Positions 50,856 through 59,293 of a stretch of 60,848 nt of DNA are shown here, piece by piece. Under the pieces are notes generated by a model. It did no database searches and was not told the origin of the DNA. It saw only the letters and a list, made by a program, of their open reading frames with translations. The stretch lies in assembly GCA_004297985.1 (NCBI GenBank), contig SCRA01000005.1, forward strand, positions 1-60,848, in the 5' to 3' direction. A program made the position numbers and the translations under genes. The stretch comes from a bacterium. Lineage in GTDB: Bacteria > Vulcanimicrobiota > Vulcanimicrobiia > Vulcanimicrobiales > SCRA01. The number at the start of each line of letters is the position of its first letter. The stretch's first letter is position 1.

Positions 50856-51845
50856 ATGGAGCTCATTCTCTATGTCGCACGCGACTGTCCGTTCTCTCCC
50901 CTGGCTCTGGAGCGGCTCCAACGCGTCGCACAGGAGCCTCCGGGGTTCGAAGTGGTAGTGAGAGACGTCGAACAGGCCTCGACGTGCGGCCACCAGGTGG
51001 CCGCGACGCCGACGGTGATCTTTCCGAACGGCACGCGCGTTGTCGGCACGCCGGACATCGGGAGGCTACGACGTATTGTTGCCTCCCTTAGCGGGCAAGG
51101 AGTGAGCATGCCGAACAAGGTCTGGTATCTGGAGCAGAGCCGCTTATTCAAAGGGGTACCGCTGGCGGAGATCGAGCACATGGCGCATCTCTTTCACGAG
51201 TACGACTATGCTCCCAAGCGCCTGATCTTCGGCGAAGGCGACCTCGGCGATGCCGTCTACCTGCTCAAAGTGGGCCACGTCCGCCTCTATCGGTTGACCG
51301 AAGACGGCAAAGAGATCTCGCTCGCCGTGCTCGGCCCGGGCGACGTCTTCGGAGAGCTGGCGCTCTTCGAGGAGATGCGCCGTTCCACGTTCGCCGAGGC
51401 GCTGGATCAGGCGCACGTTTGCGCCGCCTCCATCGAGGATTTCACGCAGCTCATGATCCACCGGCCGCAGCTCACCATGATGGTCGCGCGCGAGATCGCG
51501 CGCCGGCGAACGGAAGCCGAGACGCGCATCGCCGGGATGACCTACGCGAGCGTCAAAGGGCGCTTGGCGGCGGTCATCCAGCACCTGCTCGAAGAGCATG
51601 GGGAGGACCTCACGGGCGGCGGCAAGCGGATCGCTCTGCGCCTCTCGCACCAAGAGCTGGCCAACCTCGTCGGAACGTCACGGGAAACCTGTACGGTGGA
51701 ACTCGGCCGCTTGCAGCGCGCCGGTTTGATCACCTACGATCAAGAGCGCTATCTCGTCGTTCCGCACCCCGAGCGCCTTCAGCCCGGTGCGCTCGAGCGC
51801 GTGCTGCACGCGATCGTCGGGACCGCTACGCGTCGAGCCGTGTGA
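50856..51845 (+). CDS. Thioredoxin-fold / Crp-Fnr fusion regulator
   Basis: A 329-residue fusion. Residues 1-80 are a small thioredoxin/glutaredoxin-like domain (MELILYVARDC11PFS, C44, cis-Pro in AATPTVIFPNGTRVVG). From residue 85 a complete Crp/Fnr protein follows: cAMP-binding-like beta roll (LIFGEGDLGDAVYLLKVGHVRLYRL, GPGDVFGELALFEE) and a C-terminal HTH (LSHQELANLVGTSRETCTVELGRLQRAGLI). An AAGGAG site at 51097-51102 precedes Met85 (ATG 51108), so a short Crp-only form could also be made. The Trx-like module has CPFS, not CxxC, and may sense thiol stress. A palindrome lies upstream. Confidence 0.85.
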   Translation: MELILYVARDCPFSPLALERLQRVAQEPPGFEVVVRDVEQASTCGHQVAATPTVIFPNGTRVVGTPDIGRLRRIVASLSGQGVSMPNKVWYLEQSRLFKGVPLAEIEHMAHLFHEYDYAPKRLIFGEGDLGDAVYLLKVGHVRLYRLTEDGKEISLAVLGPGDVFGELALFEEMRRSTFAEALDQAHVCAASIEDFTQLMIHRPQLTMMVAREIARRRTEAETRIAGMTYASVKGRLAAVIQHLLEEHGEDLTGGGKRIALRLSHQELANLVGTSRETCTVELGRLQRAGLITYDQERYLVVPHPERLQPGALERVLHAIVGTATRRAV

Positions 51846-52503
51846 GCGCCAAGGCCGCATCGAACAGCGTCTTCCCCGTCACATCGGGCGCCAGCATGGC
51901 GGGCGGATACGGCAGGCCGCGGCTGACGTAAGCGGTCGTCAGCCCTGCGCGTCCCGCCCCGTGGATGTCCCACGCGTGCGCCGCGACCAACGCCATGCGC
52001 GAGGGGTCGACCTTCGCGCTCGCGGCAGCGTGGAGATAGACCTCGCGCCGCGGTTTCCAACGGCGAATCTCCTCCACGGAGATCACGCGCTCCACCATCC
52101 CGTCCAGGCCCGCACGTTGCAAGAGGGTCTGCGTGTTCTGGGCGTTGCCGTTGGTGAGCGCCACGATACGCACGCCGTTCTGCTGCAGCGTGTGGAAGGC
52201 TTCCTCGGCGTCGGCGTGCGGCGCCAGCTCGGCGAACCCGGCCAGCACGTGGCCGACGCGCGCGTGATCGGCGGGAACGCGATGCTGGGCGAAGAGGTGC
52301 TCGAGAGCTCCGGAGGCGACGTCTTTGAACGGCACGTAGACGTCCGTGGCGTCGAGGGCGAACGCGTCGCGCAGGACCTGGGCGAACCACAGGTCGAGCG
52401 CGCCGCCCGGCACGCCGGCCGCCTCCAGCCGTCCTCGCAGGGACTCGAGGGAGAACACGGTCTCGATGATGTCGAACGCGACGACGGCTGGACGTAGCTT
52501 CAT
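51826..52503 (-). CDS. Haloacid dehalogenase-like (type II) hydrolase
   Basis: A 225-residue HAD-superfamily enzyme similar to (S)-2-haloacid dehalogenases. The nucleophile Asp is in VVAFDIIETVFS (the usual DxYGT has become DIIET), motif II is ALTNGN, motif III Lys is in RWKPRREVY, and VAAHAWDIHGA is typical of the type II dehalogenases. The 3' end overlaps the convergent fusion regulator gene by 20 bp. The substrate is unknown. It lies next to an AhpD-like gene on the same strand. Confidence 0.85.
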   Translation of the reverse strand: MKLRPAVVAFDIIETVFSLESLRGRLEAAGVPGGALDLWFAQVLRDAFALDATDVYVPFKDVASGALEHLFAQHRVPADHARVGHVLAGFAELAPHADAEEAFHTLQQNGVRIVALTNGNAQNTQTLLQRAGLDGMVERVISVEEIRRWKPRREVYLHAAASAKVDPSRMALVAAHAWDIHGAGRAGLTTAYVSRGLPYPPAMLAPDVTGKTLFDAALALTRLDA

Positions 52504-52509
52504 GGGCAG

Positions 52510-52899
52510 TTATTCGACGTCCTTGGGCCAGCTCACTCGCGCTCCGATGTTGAAGCGGGTCACCTCCGACCAAAGAGCGGTCGTTCCCAGGATCTCGGCG
52601 ATCGCCTCATCGTCGTACCCGAAACGGCGCAAGCCGGCGGCGTGAGCGTGCGAGCAGAAGTCGCAGCCGTTCATCGCCGCGACGACAAACGCGATGACCT
52701 CTTTCGTCTTCGCGTCGATTCTGCGGGGCGCCATCACGCGCACGATGTGGTCGTTGAGCGAAGCCAGGTACTCCGGGTCGTTGGCGAAGGCCTTGTAGAC
52801 GGCGGGAATCACGCCCCCGTAGCGGGCCTTGATCTTCTCGTATGTCTCCTGGACCTTCGGACTGGCCGCTGGTTCCTCGACGAGCTTGAAAATCGACAT
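52510..52899 (-). CDS. AhpD/carboxymuconolactone-decarboxylase-family protein
   Basis: A 129-residue CMD-fold protein. The catalytic block is VVAAMNGCDFCSHAHAAGLRRFG, with CxxC and following His as in AhpD alkylhydroperoxidases. ATG 52899 has GGGAG upstream. It is probably a thiol-dependent peroxide reductase. Both Cys are encoded normally here, in contrast with the TGA codon in the reductase at 47569-48999. Confidence 0.88.
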   Translation of the reverse strand: MSIFKLVEEPAASPKVQETYEKIKARYGGVIPAVYKAFANDPEYLASLNDHIVRVMAPRRIDAKTKEVIAFVVAAMNGCDFCSHAHAAGLRRFGYDDEAIAEILGTTALWSEVTRFNIGARVSWPKDVE

Positions 52900-52936
52900 G
52901 GTCTGTTGTGCTCCCTTTTGTGGACTCGAGTAGCCG

Positions 52937-53767
52937 CTACTGTGCGCGGGTAAGCCTTCGGACTGCCTCGTCGGTGGTCCACAGCGCATCGGCAATATAG
53001 CGAAAGTTGATGATGGCGGCCAGATAGCCGTCGCCTTCCGGAACCTTGGCTGCCGCCGTGGCATCGCGGACGACGGCGACTTCAAAGCCCTGTTCGGTCA
53101 GCTCGCGGAGGTGCGATTCAACGCACAGATTCGCGGACATCCCTGCGAGGACTACTTGCTGTACGCCGCGCTTGCGAAGCTGCAATGCGAGATCGTTGGA
53201 CTCCGGACCATAGACCTTGTGTGGGGAGGCGATGATCGTTTGACCGTCGAGCAGGTATGGTTTGTATTCCGGCATGAAGTCCGCGCCCGAGCCTTCGAAA
53301 CCGCCCAGCGACAGCGGACTCGTGCGGTCGAACATATGAATGCTGTGCATCAGCACTTCGAGTGGGCCGCCGAACTGCCAACGATGGTCGTACGGGTAGT
53401 AATAGTGCGGCGATACGGCCACCGGCACTCCCACCTGCTTCGCGGCGAACAGCAGCCGGCCGATGTTGCGTACGGTTCCGTGCTGCGTGACGCTCTCACC
53501 GACCACGCCCCAGGCGACGCCCTTGGGGCTGAGAAAATCGATCTGCGGGTCGATGATCACGAGCGCCGCGTGACGCGCCTCGAGTTGAACATCCGTCCTC
53601 GGAAGACCCGGCTTCGGCGGATCCGCATAGGGATCTTCAGTTGCTTGGGCAGCGCGGGTGGTGACGGCGGTGAGCGATGCAGCCATGGCGGCCGCCGTGC
53701 CCGCTAAGATCGTGCGGCGGTCGATCCGGCTGCCACCGGAGCCGTCCGCGTTGTGTTCCGTACTCAT
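52937..53767 (-). CDS. Exported isochorismatase-like cysteine hydrolase
   Basis: A 276-residue protein. The N-terminus has a twin-arginine signal (RIDRRTILAGTAAAMAASLTAV). The mature part is an isochorismatase-fold hydrolase: ALVIIDPQIDFLSPKG (catalytic Asp), the Lys of ASPHKVYG and the nucleophile Cys in VVLAGMSANLCVESHLRE. Members hydrolyse amides, imines or isochorismate; export is unusual for the family. Substrate unknown. Confidence 0.85.
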   Translation of the reverse strand: MSTEHNADGSGGSRIDRRTILAGTAAAMAASLTAVTTRAAQATEDPYADPPKPGLPRTDVQLEARHAALVIIDPQIDFLSPKGVAWGVVGESVTQHGTVRNIGRLLFAAKQVGVPVAVSPHYYYPYDHRWQFGGPLEVLMHSIHMFDRTSPLSLGGFEGSGADFMPEYKPYLLDGQTIIASPHKVYGPESNDLALQLRKRGVQQVVLAGMSANLCVESHLRELTEQGFEVAVVRDATAAAKVPEGDGYLAAIINFRYIADALWTTDEAVRRLTRAQ

Positions 53768-53816
53768 GGATAGGTCTCCTTACGGCCCCACTCTAGCCGG
53801 ACGACCACACGCGGAC

Positions 53817-53832
53817 TGTCGCGGGCGCGACA
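53817..53832. promoter_or_regulatory. Palindrome in the divergent region before the second Crp/Fnr gene
   Basis: TGTCGCGGGCGCGACA is a perfect 6-4-6 inverted repeat in the 146-bp gap between the divergent cysteine-hydrolase and Crp/Fnr genes, 81 bp from the latter's ATG. Its geometry fits Crp/Fnr-type operators, but the G/C-only core makes chance more likely than for A/T-rich sites. Confidence 0.4.
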
Positions 53833-53913
53833 CTCAGGCGTCGCGCGGATCCGCTATGGTTGAAGACCGAGGGCACGGTCAGCATGCCGTGAGAGACAGA
53901 GCAAGGAGGGAAG

Positions 53914-54624
53914 ATGAGCGAGGAACACCGGAGGCCCGGCATAACGCGAGCCGAGGCGCTGCAGCTCTTGGAGGGAGTGCCGCTCTTCCGTGGGTTGGCG
54001 GCAAACGAGCTGCTAGAGTTGTTCCGCGAGGTGAAGCATCGAGAGATTCCGGCCAAGACGTTGTTTCATGATCCATCGGACGTGGGCGAGGCACTCTATG
54101 TGCTCAAGAAAGGCAGCGTGCGTCTCTATCGGCTCACGCGTTCGGGACAGAAGATTCCCTTGATGGACCTGACGTCGCCCACGGTATTCGGATCGATGGG
54201 CGCGTTTGGCCAGCGCATCGACGGAGAGTTCGCCGAAACCGTTGAGAAGAGCGTGCTTTGCACGGTGAGCAAGGGTGCGTTGGAGCGCCTGATCCAACAA
54301 CGGCCGGACGTTGCGCTGCGCTTGCTCGATCTCTTGGGGCGCCGCTTGTCTACCCTTGAAGGGCGATTGGAAGAGATGGCGGCGTTCACGGCGGAGCAAC
54401 GGTTGGCAACCGTCATGCTGCGTCTTGCCGACGATACGAACGGCATCGTCAGTGGATTGACCCAGGATGAGCTTGCGGAGGTAAGCGGGACGGTCCGCCA
54501 GACGGTTGCGCGTATCTTGGGCTGCTGGCGAGATAGCGGCATCGTTTCCGTGAAGCGGCGGAACGTTCGCGTCCTTTGCCGTAGCGCCTTGGCCGAGTTG
54601 GCGTCTCCCACGCTTGCGGGCTAA
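53914..54624 (+). CDS. Crp/Fnr-family transcriptional regulator
   Basis: A 236-residue regulator. N-terminal beta roll (LFHDPSDVGEALYVLKKGSVRLYRLTRSGQK, VFGSMGAFGQ), dimer helix (LGRRLSTLEGRLEEMAAFTAEQRLATVML) and C-terminal winged helix (LTQDELAEVSGTVRQTVARILGCWRDSGIV). No N-terminal Fnr-type Cys cluster is present, so it does not carry an Fnr Fe-S cluster. It resembles the Crp half of the fusion at 50856. An AAGGAGG site precedes ATG 53914. Confidence 0.9.
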   Translation: MSEEHRRPGITRAEALQLLEGVPLFRGLAANELLELFREVKHREIPAKTLFHDPSDVGEALYVLKKGSVRLYRLTRSGQKIPLMDLTSPTVFGSMGAFGQRIDGEFAETVEKSVLCTVSKGALERLIQQRPDVALRLLDLLGRRLSTLEGRLEEMAAFTAEQRLATVMLRLADDTNGIVSGLTQDELAEVSGTVRQTVARILGCWRDSGIVSVKRRNVRVLCRSALAELASPTLAG

Positions 54625-54826
54625 GAAGCGAGTGACGATCGGCCTCATGGCATACCTGCGTTCTCCAGCACCGCGTGATGCCGTCGCCGGTTATCTGCGG
54701 TGCCAGCAACTATTCCAATCACCTCTTCGCGACCGAGGTGGACGATGCGTTCAAATCTCGTACGTGGGAATCGGTGGTGCATTCGTAAGACGCCCGAACG
54801 CGCGAGCTGGCGTGCCGTATAGCATC
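54625..54826 (+). other. Intergenic region, possible gene remnant
   Basis: A 202-bp gap between convergent genes. One plus-strand frame ending with TAA at 54788 reads PVICGASNYSNHLF and then ATEVDDAFKSRTWESVVHS. It looks protein-like but has no start or recognisable family, so it might be a 3' remnant of a lost gene. No terminator hairpin with a U-tract was found. Confidence 0.25.
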
Positions 54827-55238
54827 TTACGGGACGTCGTCTGAGCGCTGCCGCAAACCGAGCATGGAAAGCAACAGCAGTGTTAGGCCAATGATGGTTA
54901 ATGCCGCCATGATCGACACGTTCGTCTGCATATACATCCCGTAGTACAGAATGACGCCGCCGCCGATCGCCGTTAGCGCCCCCAGGAGCGACCTGCGAAA
55001 CGCCACTGCAAGAGTCGTGAGGACGACAGAGGCGACGAGCAACTCTGGGCCGTACTGGGTGAGCAGACTGGGCCACTCCATCCCACCCATATTCTGCATA
55101 GATCTTGCGCCCTTGGCCCCGGCAGCGATACCGGCACCTACGATACCAAGCGGGACGGCAAACATCGAGATCGAGCAGGCGATCGCGCCACACACGCCTA
55201 CCGCGGCGCAGCACGCGTTGCCAACTTCTGGGCTTCAT
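54827..55238 (-). pseudogene. Cys-rich three-TM membrane protein gene with a probable frameshift at codon 3-4
   Basis: The best ribosome site (GAGGAGAG, about 55249-55242) precedes ATG 55238, but that frame gives only Arg-rich nonsense. After one base is removed from the CCC run at 55232-55230 the frame reads MKPEVGNACCAAVGVCGAIACSI, then FAVPLGIVGAGIAAG, and continues through two or three more membrane segments to the stop at 54827 (about 136 residues). CC and further Cys in TM1 recall MerT/MerC-like metal transporters. Without the correction, translation would have to begin at GTG 55195, giving 122 residues. It is the last gene of the ATPase-MFS operon. Confidence 0.6.
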
Positions 55239-55248
55239 GTGTCTCTCC

Positions 55249-56637
55249 TCAGTACTGGACTGCCACGCGTTGACGGATGAGTCCAACGACGAGGGTGACG
55301 CCGACTACCATCGCGGCGGCGGTGACCAGGAAGATTAGCGTGTAGCTCGCGGGCTTCGTCACCTGCAACATGGCGCCGAAGACGCCGAGCGAGACCGCAC
55401 GCCCCATGTTGTGCGCGAAGTTGAAGAGACCGCCGGCTTCACCCGCCGACCCCTCCGGCACGTGCGTGAGTGCGGACACCGCCGTAGGCGCCAAGGGGAG
55501 CGCCATGCCGATGCCTTCGATCACCATGATCGTGGTCAGCGCGAGCGGCGAGATCGACGGGCCCAACAGCGCGAGCAAGATGAAACCCGCGACCATGATC
55601 GTGAAGCCCATGACCCACGGGGTCACCTCGCCGAGGCGGTCGGTGAGCCAACCGCCCCAGACACCGACGACGATCGCTGTGACCGCCAATGGCAAGAGCG
55701 CGTTAGAGGCTTGCAAGGCACTGTAGCCGCCCACGTACTGAAGCTCGAGCGGAACGAACATCATCGCCGAGAACATGCCGACGCAGACCAGGAACGTGCC
55801 GACATTGCCCAGGACGAACGGACGAATGCGGTACAGGCTCATATCGAAGAGCGGTTGCTTCTCGGTGCGCTGATTGAACCAAAGGACCGCGAGACCGACG
55901 ATGAACAGTCCGTAGAGCATCAGCGCCATCGTGCCCATCGTCGCGCCGATCGCCTTGGAGAGGCCGGATGCCATCGTATCCATCGCTGAGCCCGAAGCGG
56001 CAAGCGCGACCACGAGCGCCGAAAAGGCGACTACGAACGAGAGCGACCCCACCCAATCGAAGCGGCCCTCGCCGCTACGCGGAAGCTCTTCCAAGGCGAA
56101 GGCGCTCCAAATCCATACCAGCGCGGCGATTGGAGCAGTAACCCAGAAGATTGAAGGCCAGCCCCAGTACGCACTGAGGTAGCCGCCGACCACCGGGCCG
56201 GCCACCGTGCCGGAGAGCAGCGCCGCCCGCCAAGTTCCCAACGCTAGGCCCGTTCGTTCGCGGATCTGCGCGCTGATGAAGACGATCGAGACCAAGATGA
56301 TGCCGCCGCCGAGGCCCTGCAGCGTATGCAGCGCGACGAGGCTGGCGATATTCGGCGCGTATCCCGCGAACGCTGACGTGAGCGCATAAAGGCCCAGCCC
56401 CCAGAGGAAGATGCGCCGATGACCGCATGCATCTCCCAGTTTCCCGACGACCGGCATGACGACCGCGTATGGCACGAGGTATGAGATGACCACGTAGACC
56501 AGATCGAAGCTTCCGCCGTGGAAGGCCTGCACGATCTTCGGCAAGGGCACGTTCACGATGCCGGCGCTCAGGTTCGAGAGGAACGTCGCAATCGACGTGA
56601 TCGCGACGATGGTGAACGGGGAGACATCGTTCTTCAT
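55249..56637 (-). CDS. MFS transporter, DHA2 (EmrB/QacA) type
   Basis: A 462-residue drug:proton-antiporter-like protein with about 14 hydrophobic segments. Motif A-like GKLGDACGHRRIF, motif C-like GTVAGPVVGGYLSAYWGWPSIFWV and the later GGWLTDRLG are visible. ATG 56637 overlaps the ATPase stop as ATGA. Coupling to a heavy-metal ATPase and control from a MerR-type promoter suggests a metal or metal-complex substrate rather than a drug; this is inference. Confidence 0.88.
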   Translation of the reverse strand: MKNDVSPFTIVAITSIATFLSNLSAGIVNVPLPKIVQAFHGGSFDLVYVVISYLVPYAVVMPVVGKLGDACGHRRIFLWGLGLYALTSAFAGYAPNIASLVALHTLQGLGGGIILVSIVFISAQIRERTGLALGTWRAALLSGTVAGPVVGGYLSAYWGWPSIFWVTAPIAALVWIWSAFALEELPRSGEGRFDWVGSLSFVVAFSALVVALAASGSAMDTMASGLSKAIGATMGTMALMLYGLFIVGLAVLWFNQRTEKQPLFDMSLYRIRPFVLGNVGTFLVCVGMFSAMMFVPLELQYVGGYSALQASNALLPLAVTAIVVGVWGGWLTDRLGEVTPWVMGFTIMVAGFILLALLGPSISPLALTTIMVIEGIGMALPLAPTAVSALTHVPEGSAGEAGGLFNFAHNMGRAVSLGVFGAMLQVTKPASYTLIFLVTAAAMVVGVTLVVGLIRQRVAVQY

Positions 56638-58850
56638 GACACCGTTCCTTTGGCGAGCCGTCCGGCGAAGGAGTTGAACAACACGGTCGTGACGCTGGCG
56701 GCCATGGCCAGCATCGCCCACACGGGGTAAAGCAAGCCGCTCGCTGCCAGCGGGATGCCAAGGCCGTTGAAGGCGAAGGCTAACGACAAGTTCTGGACGG
56801 TCTTGGCGTAGCTACGCTTGGCGATGTCGAGAACGTCGGGAACCGCGTACAGCGAATGTGCCATCACGACCACATCGGCTGATTCGATTGCGATATCGGT
56901 ACCGGCACCCATGGCGATGCCGACGTCCGCCTGCATGAGGGCGGGGGCGTCGTTGATGCCATCGCCGACCATGGCTACGCGCACGCCCTCGCGTTGCAGG
57001 TCACGCACGCGCTCTGCCTTCTCGTGCGGCAGAGCATGAGCGATCACGCGTTGGATGCCAACGCTCGCTGCCACAGCTTGGGCGGCGCGCTCGTTGTCGC
57101 CGGTGATCATCACGCACTCGATGCCCTGGGAGCACAGGCGAGCAATGACGGCTTTGGCCTCCGGACGCGGTTCGTCGCCAAGCGCGATGCTTCCGATGAA
57201 TTGCTTGCCGCGAGCGACGCCGACCACGGTCGCGGCCGGCGGCAGCTCTCCGGCCGCGGCGGACGGCACGCTAACCCCTTGCCCTCCGAGAAAACGCAGG
57301 CTTCCCACAAGCACGTGCTCGCCGTTGAGACTGCCCTCCACGCCGCGGCCTGCGGCTTCATGGAAGTCCGTAGGCTCGGCAAGCTCGACGCCGCTCTCGC
57401 GTGCATGGTTGACGATCGCCTCGGCAAGCGTGTGACGCGAGTAACGCTCGAGTGAGGCCGCCAGGTGCAGCGCCTCAGGAGAGGCGGTGCCGATGACTTT
57501 GGGCTTGCCCACGGTGAGCGTGCCGGTTTTGTCGAAGACCACGAGCTGAGTATCTTTGAGCACTTGGAACGACTCGGCGCTGCGCATCAAGATGCCACGT
57601 TGCGCGGCTTCGCCTCCGCCGCGGATCATCGCTAAAGGCGTCGCCATGCCAAGCGCGCACGGATAGCCCATGACCAGGACGGAAAGCGTCGCGAACGCGA
57701 CACGCGTCCAGTCGATTCCGCCGTGCATCATGCCGTACACGATCCATCCGAGCAGAGCTGCCGCTGCGACCGTGAGGACGGTGGGGACGTAGATGAGCAG
57801 GATGCGTTCGACCAGGACCAAGATCGCGGGTTTGAGAGCCTTGGCCGCCTCGACCTCACGCGCCACCCGGGCGACGAAGCTCTGCGCAGCGAGCGTAGTC
57901 ACCGCAATGAGCAGCGCGCCATCGGTATCGATGGAGCCCCCGATGACGCTTGTCCCCGGCCGTTTGGTGACCGGAAGCGGCTCGCCCGTGACCATCGACT
58001 CATCGATTGAGGCGATACCCTCGAGAACTTCACCATCGAGTGGGATGCGCTCGCCGACCCGTACCCGGACCTGCTCGCCAACCGCGATTTGATCGACGGG
58101 CACTTCCAGCTCTTGTCCGTCGCGAACGACGCGCGCCGTATCCGGCTGCAGCTCCAGCACTTTGCGTACGGCCTGCGAGGCACGCGTGCGCACGAGGCCA
58201 GCCACGAAGCTGCTGAGCGTGTGATACGTCATCAGGAACGCAGCCGCGCCGAAAAAATCTGCCGCCGGTAGCGCGCGGTCGAAGATGCCGATGAGGCCGG
58301 CGGTGTACCCGCCCAAGGCTCCGAAGCTGAGCAGCACGTGTTGATTGAGGATGCCGCGGCGCACAGCAGCAAAGGCCATGCGCAGAAACTTCACGCCCGC
58401 CGCGAAGACGACGACGCCCGAAAGTGCGGCCATCCAGGCGATCTCCCAGGACGGGCTGATCGGCGCGTGGGCCCACTCACCGATCATCATGATCAGCCCT
58501 GCGCCGCTGATGAGTACGGCCAGCAAGAGCCTGCGCCGCTCGGCATCGAGCTCGTGCTCTTCCTCCTCAAACGCGCGAAGCTTGTTGGGATCACGTATCG
58601 AGTAGCCGAGAGAGCGCAGGAGATCGCTGACCCGGCCGTATGTTGCAGGCTCCCCGTCGTACTCGATGAGCGCCTCTTCGTGCGCGAGATTGACGGCGGC
58701 GCTCGAGATACCAGGAAGTTGCTGGAGCGCCCGCTCCACGCTTTGTCGGCAGAACGAGCACTGCATGCCGCCGATTCCGATCTGCGCCCGAGCCGGCTTC
58801 GCGTCCGCGGACGGCTTGGCAACCTTGGTCTGCGACCGATCGGGGCGCAC
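56634..58850 (-). CDS. P1B-type ATPase with HMA domain and YPC in place of CPC
   Basis: A 738-residue heavy-metal ATPase. An N-terminal HMA domain has GMQCSFC (C31, C34). Catalytic motifs are MVTGEPLPVTK, DKTGTLT (Asp440), TGDNERAA and [10 protein letters not shown]. The transmembrane motif is Y396-P-C398 (VMGYPCALGMATP) instead of CPC, and the HP motif reads SRHTL rather than SEHPL. Start choice: GGAGG at 58860-58856 lies five bases before GTG 58850; an in-frame start at 58904 would coincide with the predicted transcription start. It leads the operon of MFS and Cys-rich membrane genes, opposite a MerR/chaperone operon. Confidence 0.88.
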   Translation of the reverse strand: MRPDRSQTKVAKPSADAKPARAQIGIGGMQCSFCRQSVERALQQLPGISSAAVNLAHEEALIEYDGEPATYGRVSDLLRSLGYSIRDPNKLRAFEEEEHELDAERRRLLLAVLISGAGLIMMIGEWAHAPISPSWEIAWMAALSGVVVFAAGVKFLRMAFAAVRRGILNQHVLLSFGALGGYTAGLIGIFDRALPAADFFGAAAFLMTYHTLSSFVAGLVRTRASQAVRKVLELQPDTARVVRDGQELEVPVDQIAVGEQVRVRVGERIPLDGEVLEGIASIDESMVTGEPLPVTKRPGTSVIGGSIDTDGALLIAVTTLAAQSFVARVAREVEAAKALKPAILVLVERILLIYVPTVLTVAAAALLGWIVYGMMHGGIDWTRVAFATLSVLVMGYPCALGMATPLAMIRGGGEAAQRGILMRSAESFQVLKDTQLVVFDKTGTLTVGKPKVIGTASPEALHLAASLERYSRHTLAEAIVNHARESGVELAEPTDFHEAAGRGVEGSLNGEHVLVGSLRFLGGQGVSVPSAAAGELPPAATVVGVARGKQFIGSIALGDEPRPEAKAVIARLCSQGIECVMITGDNERAAQAVAASVGIQRVIAHALPHEKAERVRDLQREGVRVAMVGDGINDAPALMQADVGIAMGAGTDIAIESADVVVMAHSLYAVPDVLDIAKRSYAKTVQNLSLAFAFNGLGIPLAASGLLYPVWAMLAMAASVTTVLFNSFAGRLAKGTVS

Positions 58851-58910
58851 GGCGACCTCCGGTCCGCTTGGATCTCGAGAGTGGGAAGGCGTTGTCCTCA
58901 TCACGGCGCC

Positions 58911-58942
58911 AGTCTACACCTTGACCCTGAGGGCAAGGTCAA
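58911..58942 (-). promoter_or_regulatory. MerR-type promoter/operator for the P-type ATPase operon
   Basis: On the minus strand, -35 TTGACC (58942-58937) and -10 TAGACT (58916-58911) are separated by 20 bp, longer than the usual 17. The spacer contains the dyad TTGCCCT-C-AGGGTCAA. Overlong spacers with a central dyad are the hallmark of MerR-activated promoters. The MerR gene at 59290 is the obvious activator. Confidence 0.75.
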
Positions 58943-58951
58943 GGGGGGACC

Positions 58952-58982
58952 TTGACCTTACCCTCAGGGCAACGTTTACACT
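58952..58982 (+). promoter_or_regulatory. MerR-type promoter/operator for the chaperone-merR operon
   Basis: -35 TTGACC (58952-58957), a 19-bp spacer, and -10 TACACT (58977-58982). The spacer holds the inverted repeat TTACCCT-C-AGGGCAA (one mismatch), nearly identical to the dyad of the opposing promoter. It drives the CxxC metallochaperone and MerR genes. Confidence 0.8.
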
Positions 58983-59065
58983 AATGTCGACGTACGTACG
59001 GCCGCGAGCGCTGTGGCGCAACCCGCGAGTCCGCTGAAAACAGTCGTATAGATCGGTTGAAAGGC

Positions 59066-59293
59066 ATGAAAAGTTTGAAGAAGGTGCACTTGGGCATCAA
59101 AGGCATGCACTGCGGCAACTGCGCGAACGCGATTCCCAATGGGCTACGCGCGCTCGACGGCGTGCTCGAAGCCGACGTGCGGCATGAGGCAGGCGAGGCC
59201 CATGTTTCATTCGATGAGGCCAAGGTGAACGTCAGTCGACTTCTTGAGGCGCTCACGCGCCTTGGCTACGAAGCCCAGGAGAGCGCCGCATGA
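59066..59293 (+). CDS. HMA-domain metallochaperone (CopZ/MerP-like)
   Basis: A 75-residue single HMA domain (IKGMHCGNCANAIPNGLRAL, then VSRLLEALTRLGYEA) with the metal-binding CxxC as HCGNC. There is no signal peptide, so it is cytosolic like CopZ. It follows a MerR-type promoter and overlaps the merR-like gene (ATGA), and presumably delivers metal to the HMA domain of the opposing P1B ATPase. Confidence 0.9.
   Translation: MKSLKKVHLGIKGMHCGNCANAIPNGLRALDGVLEADVRHEAGEAHVSFDEAKVNVSRLLEALTRLGYEAQESAA

Noticed and set aside
54645-55286. A minus-strand frame beginning with the good ATG 55238 and reading an Arg-rich protein
   Set aside because: The ATG and ribosome site are real, but the downstream product in that frame is not protein-like; a one-base error joining to the membrane-protein frame explains it better.
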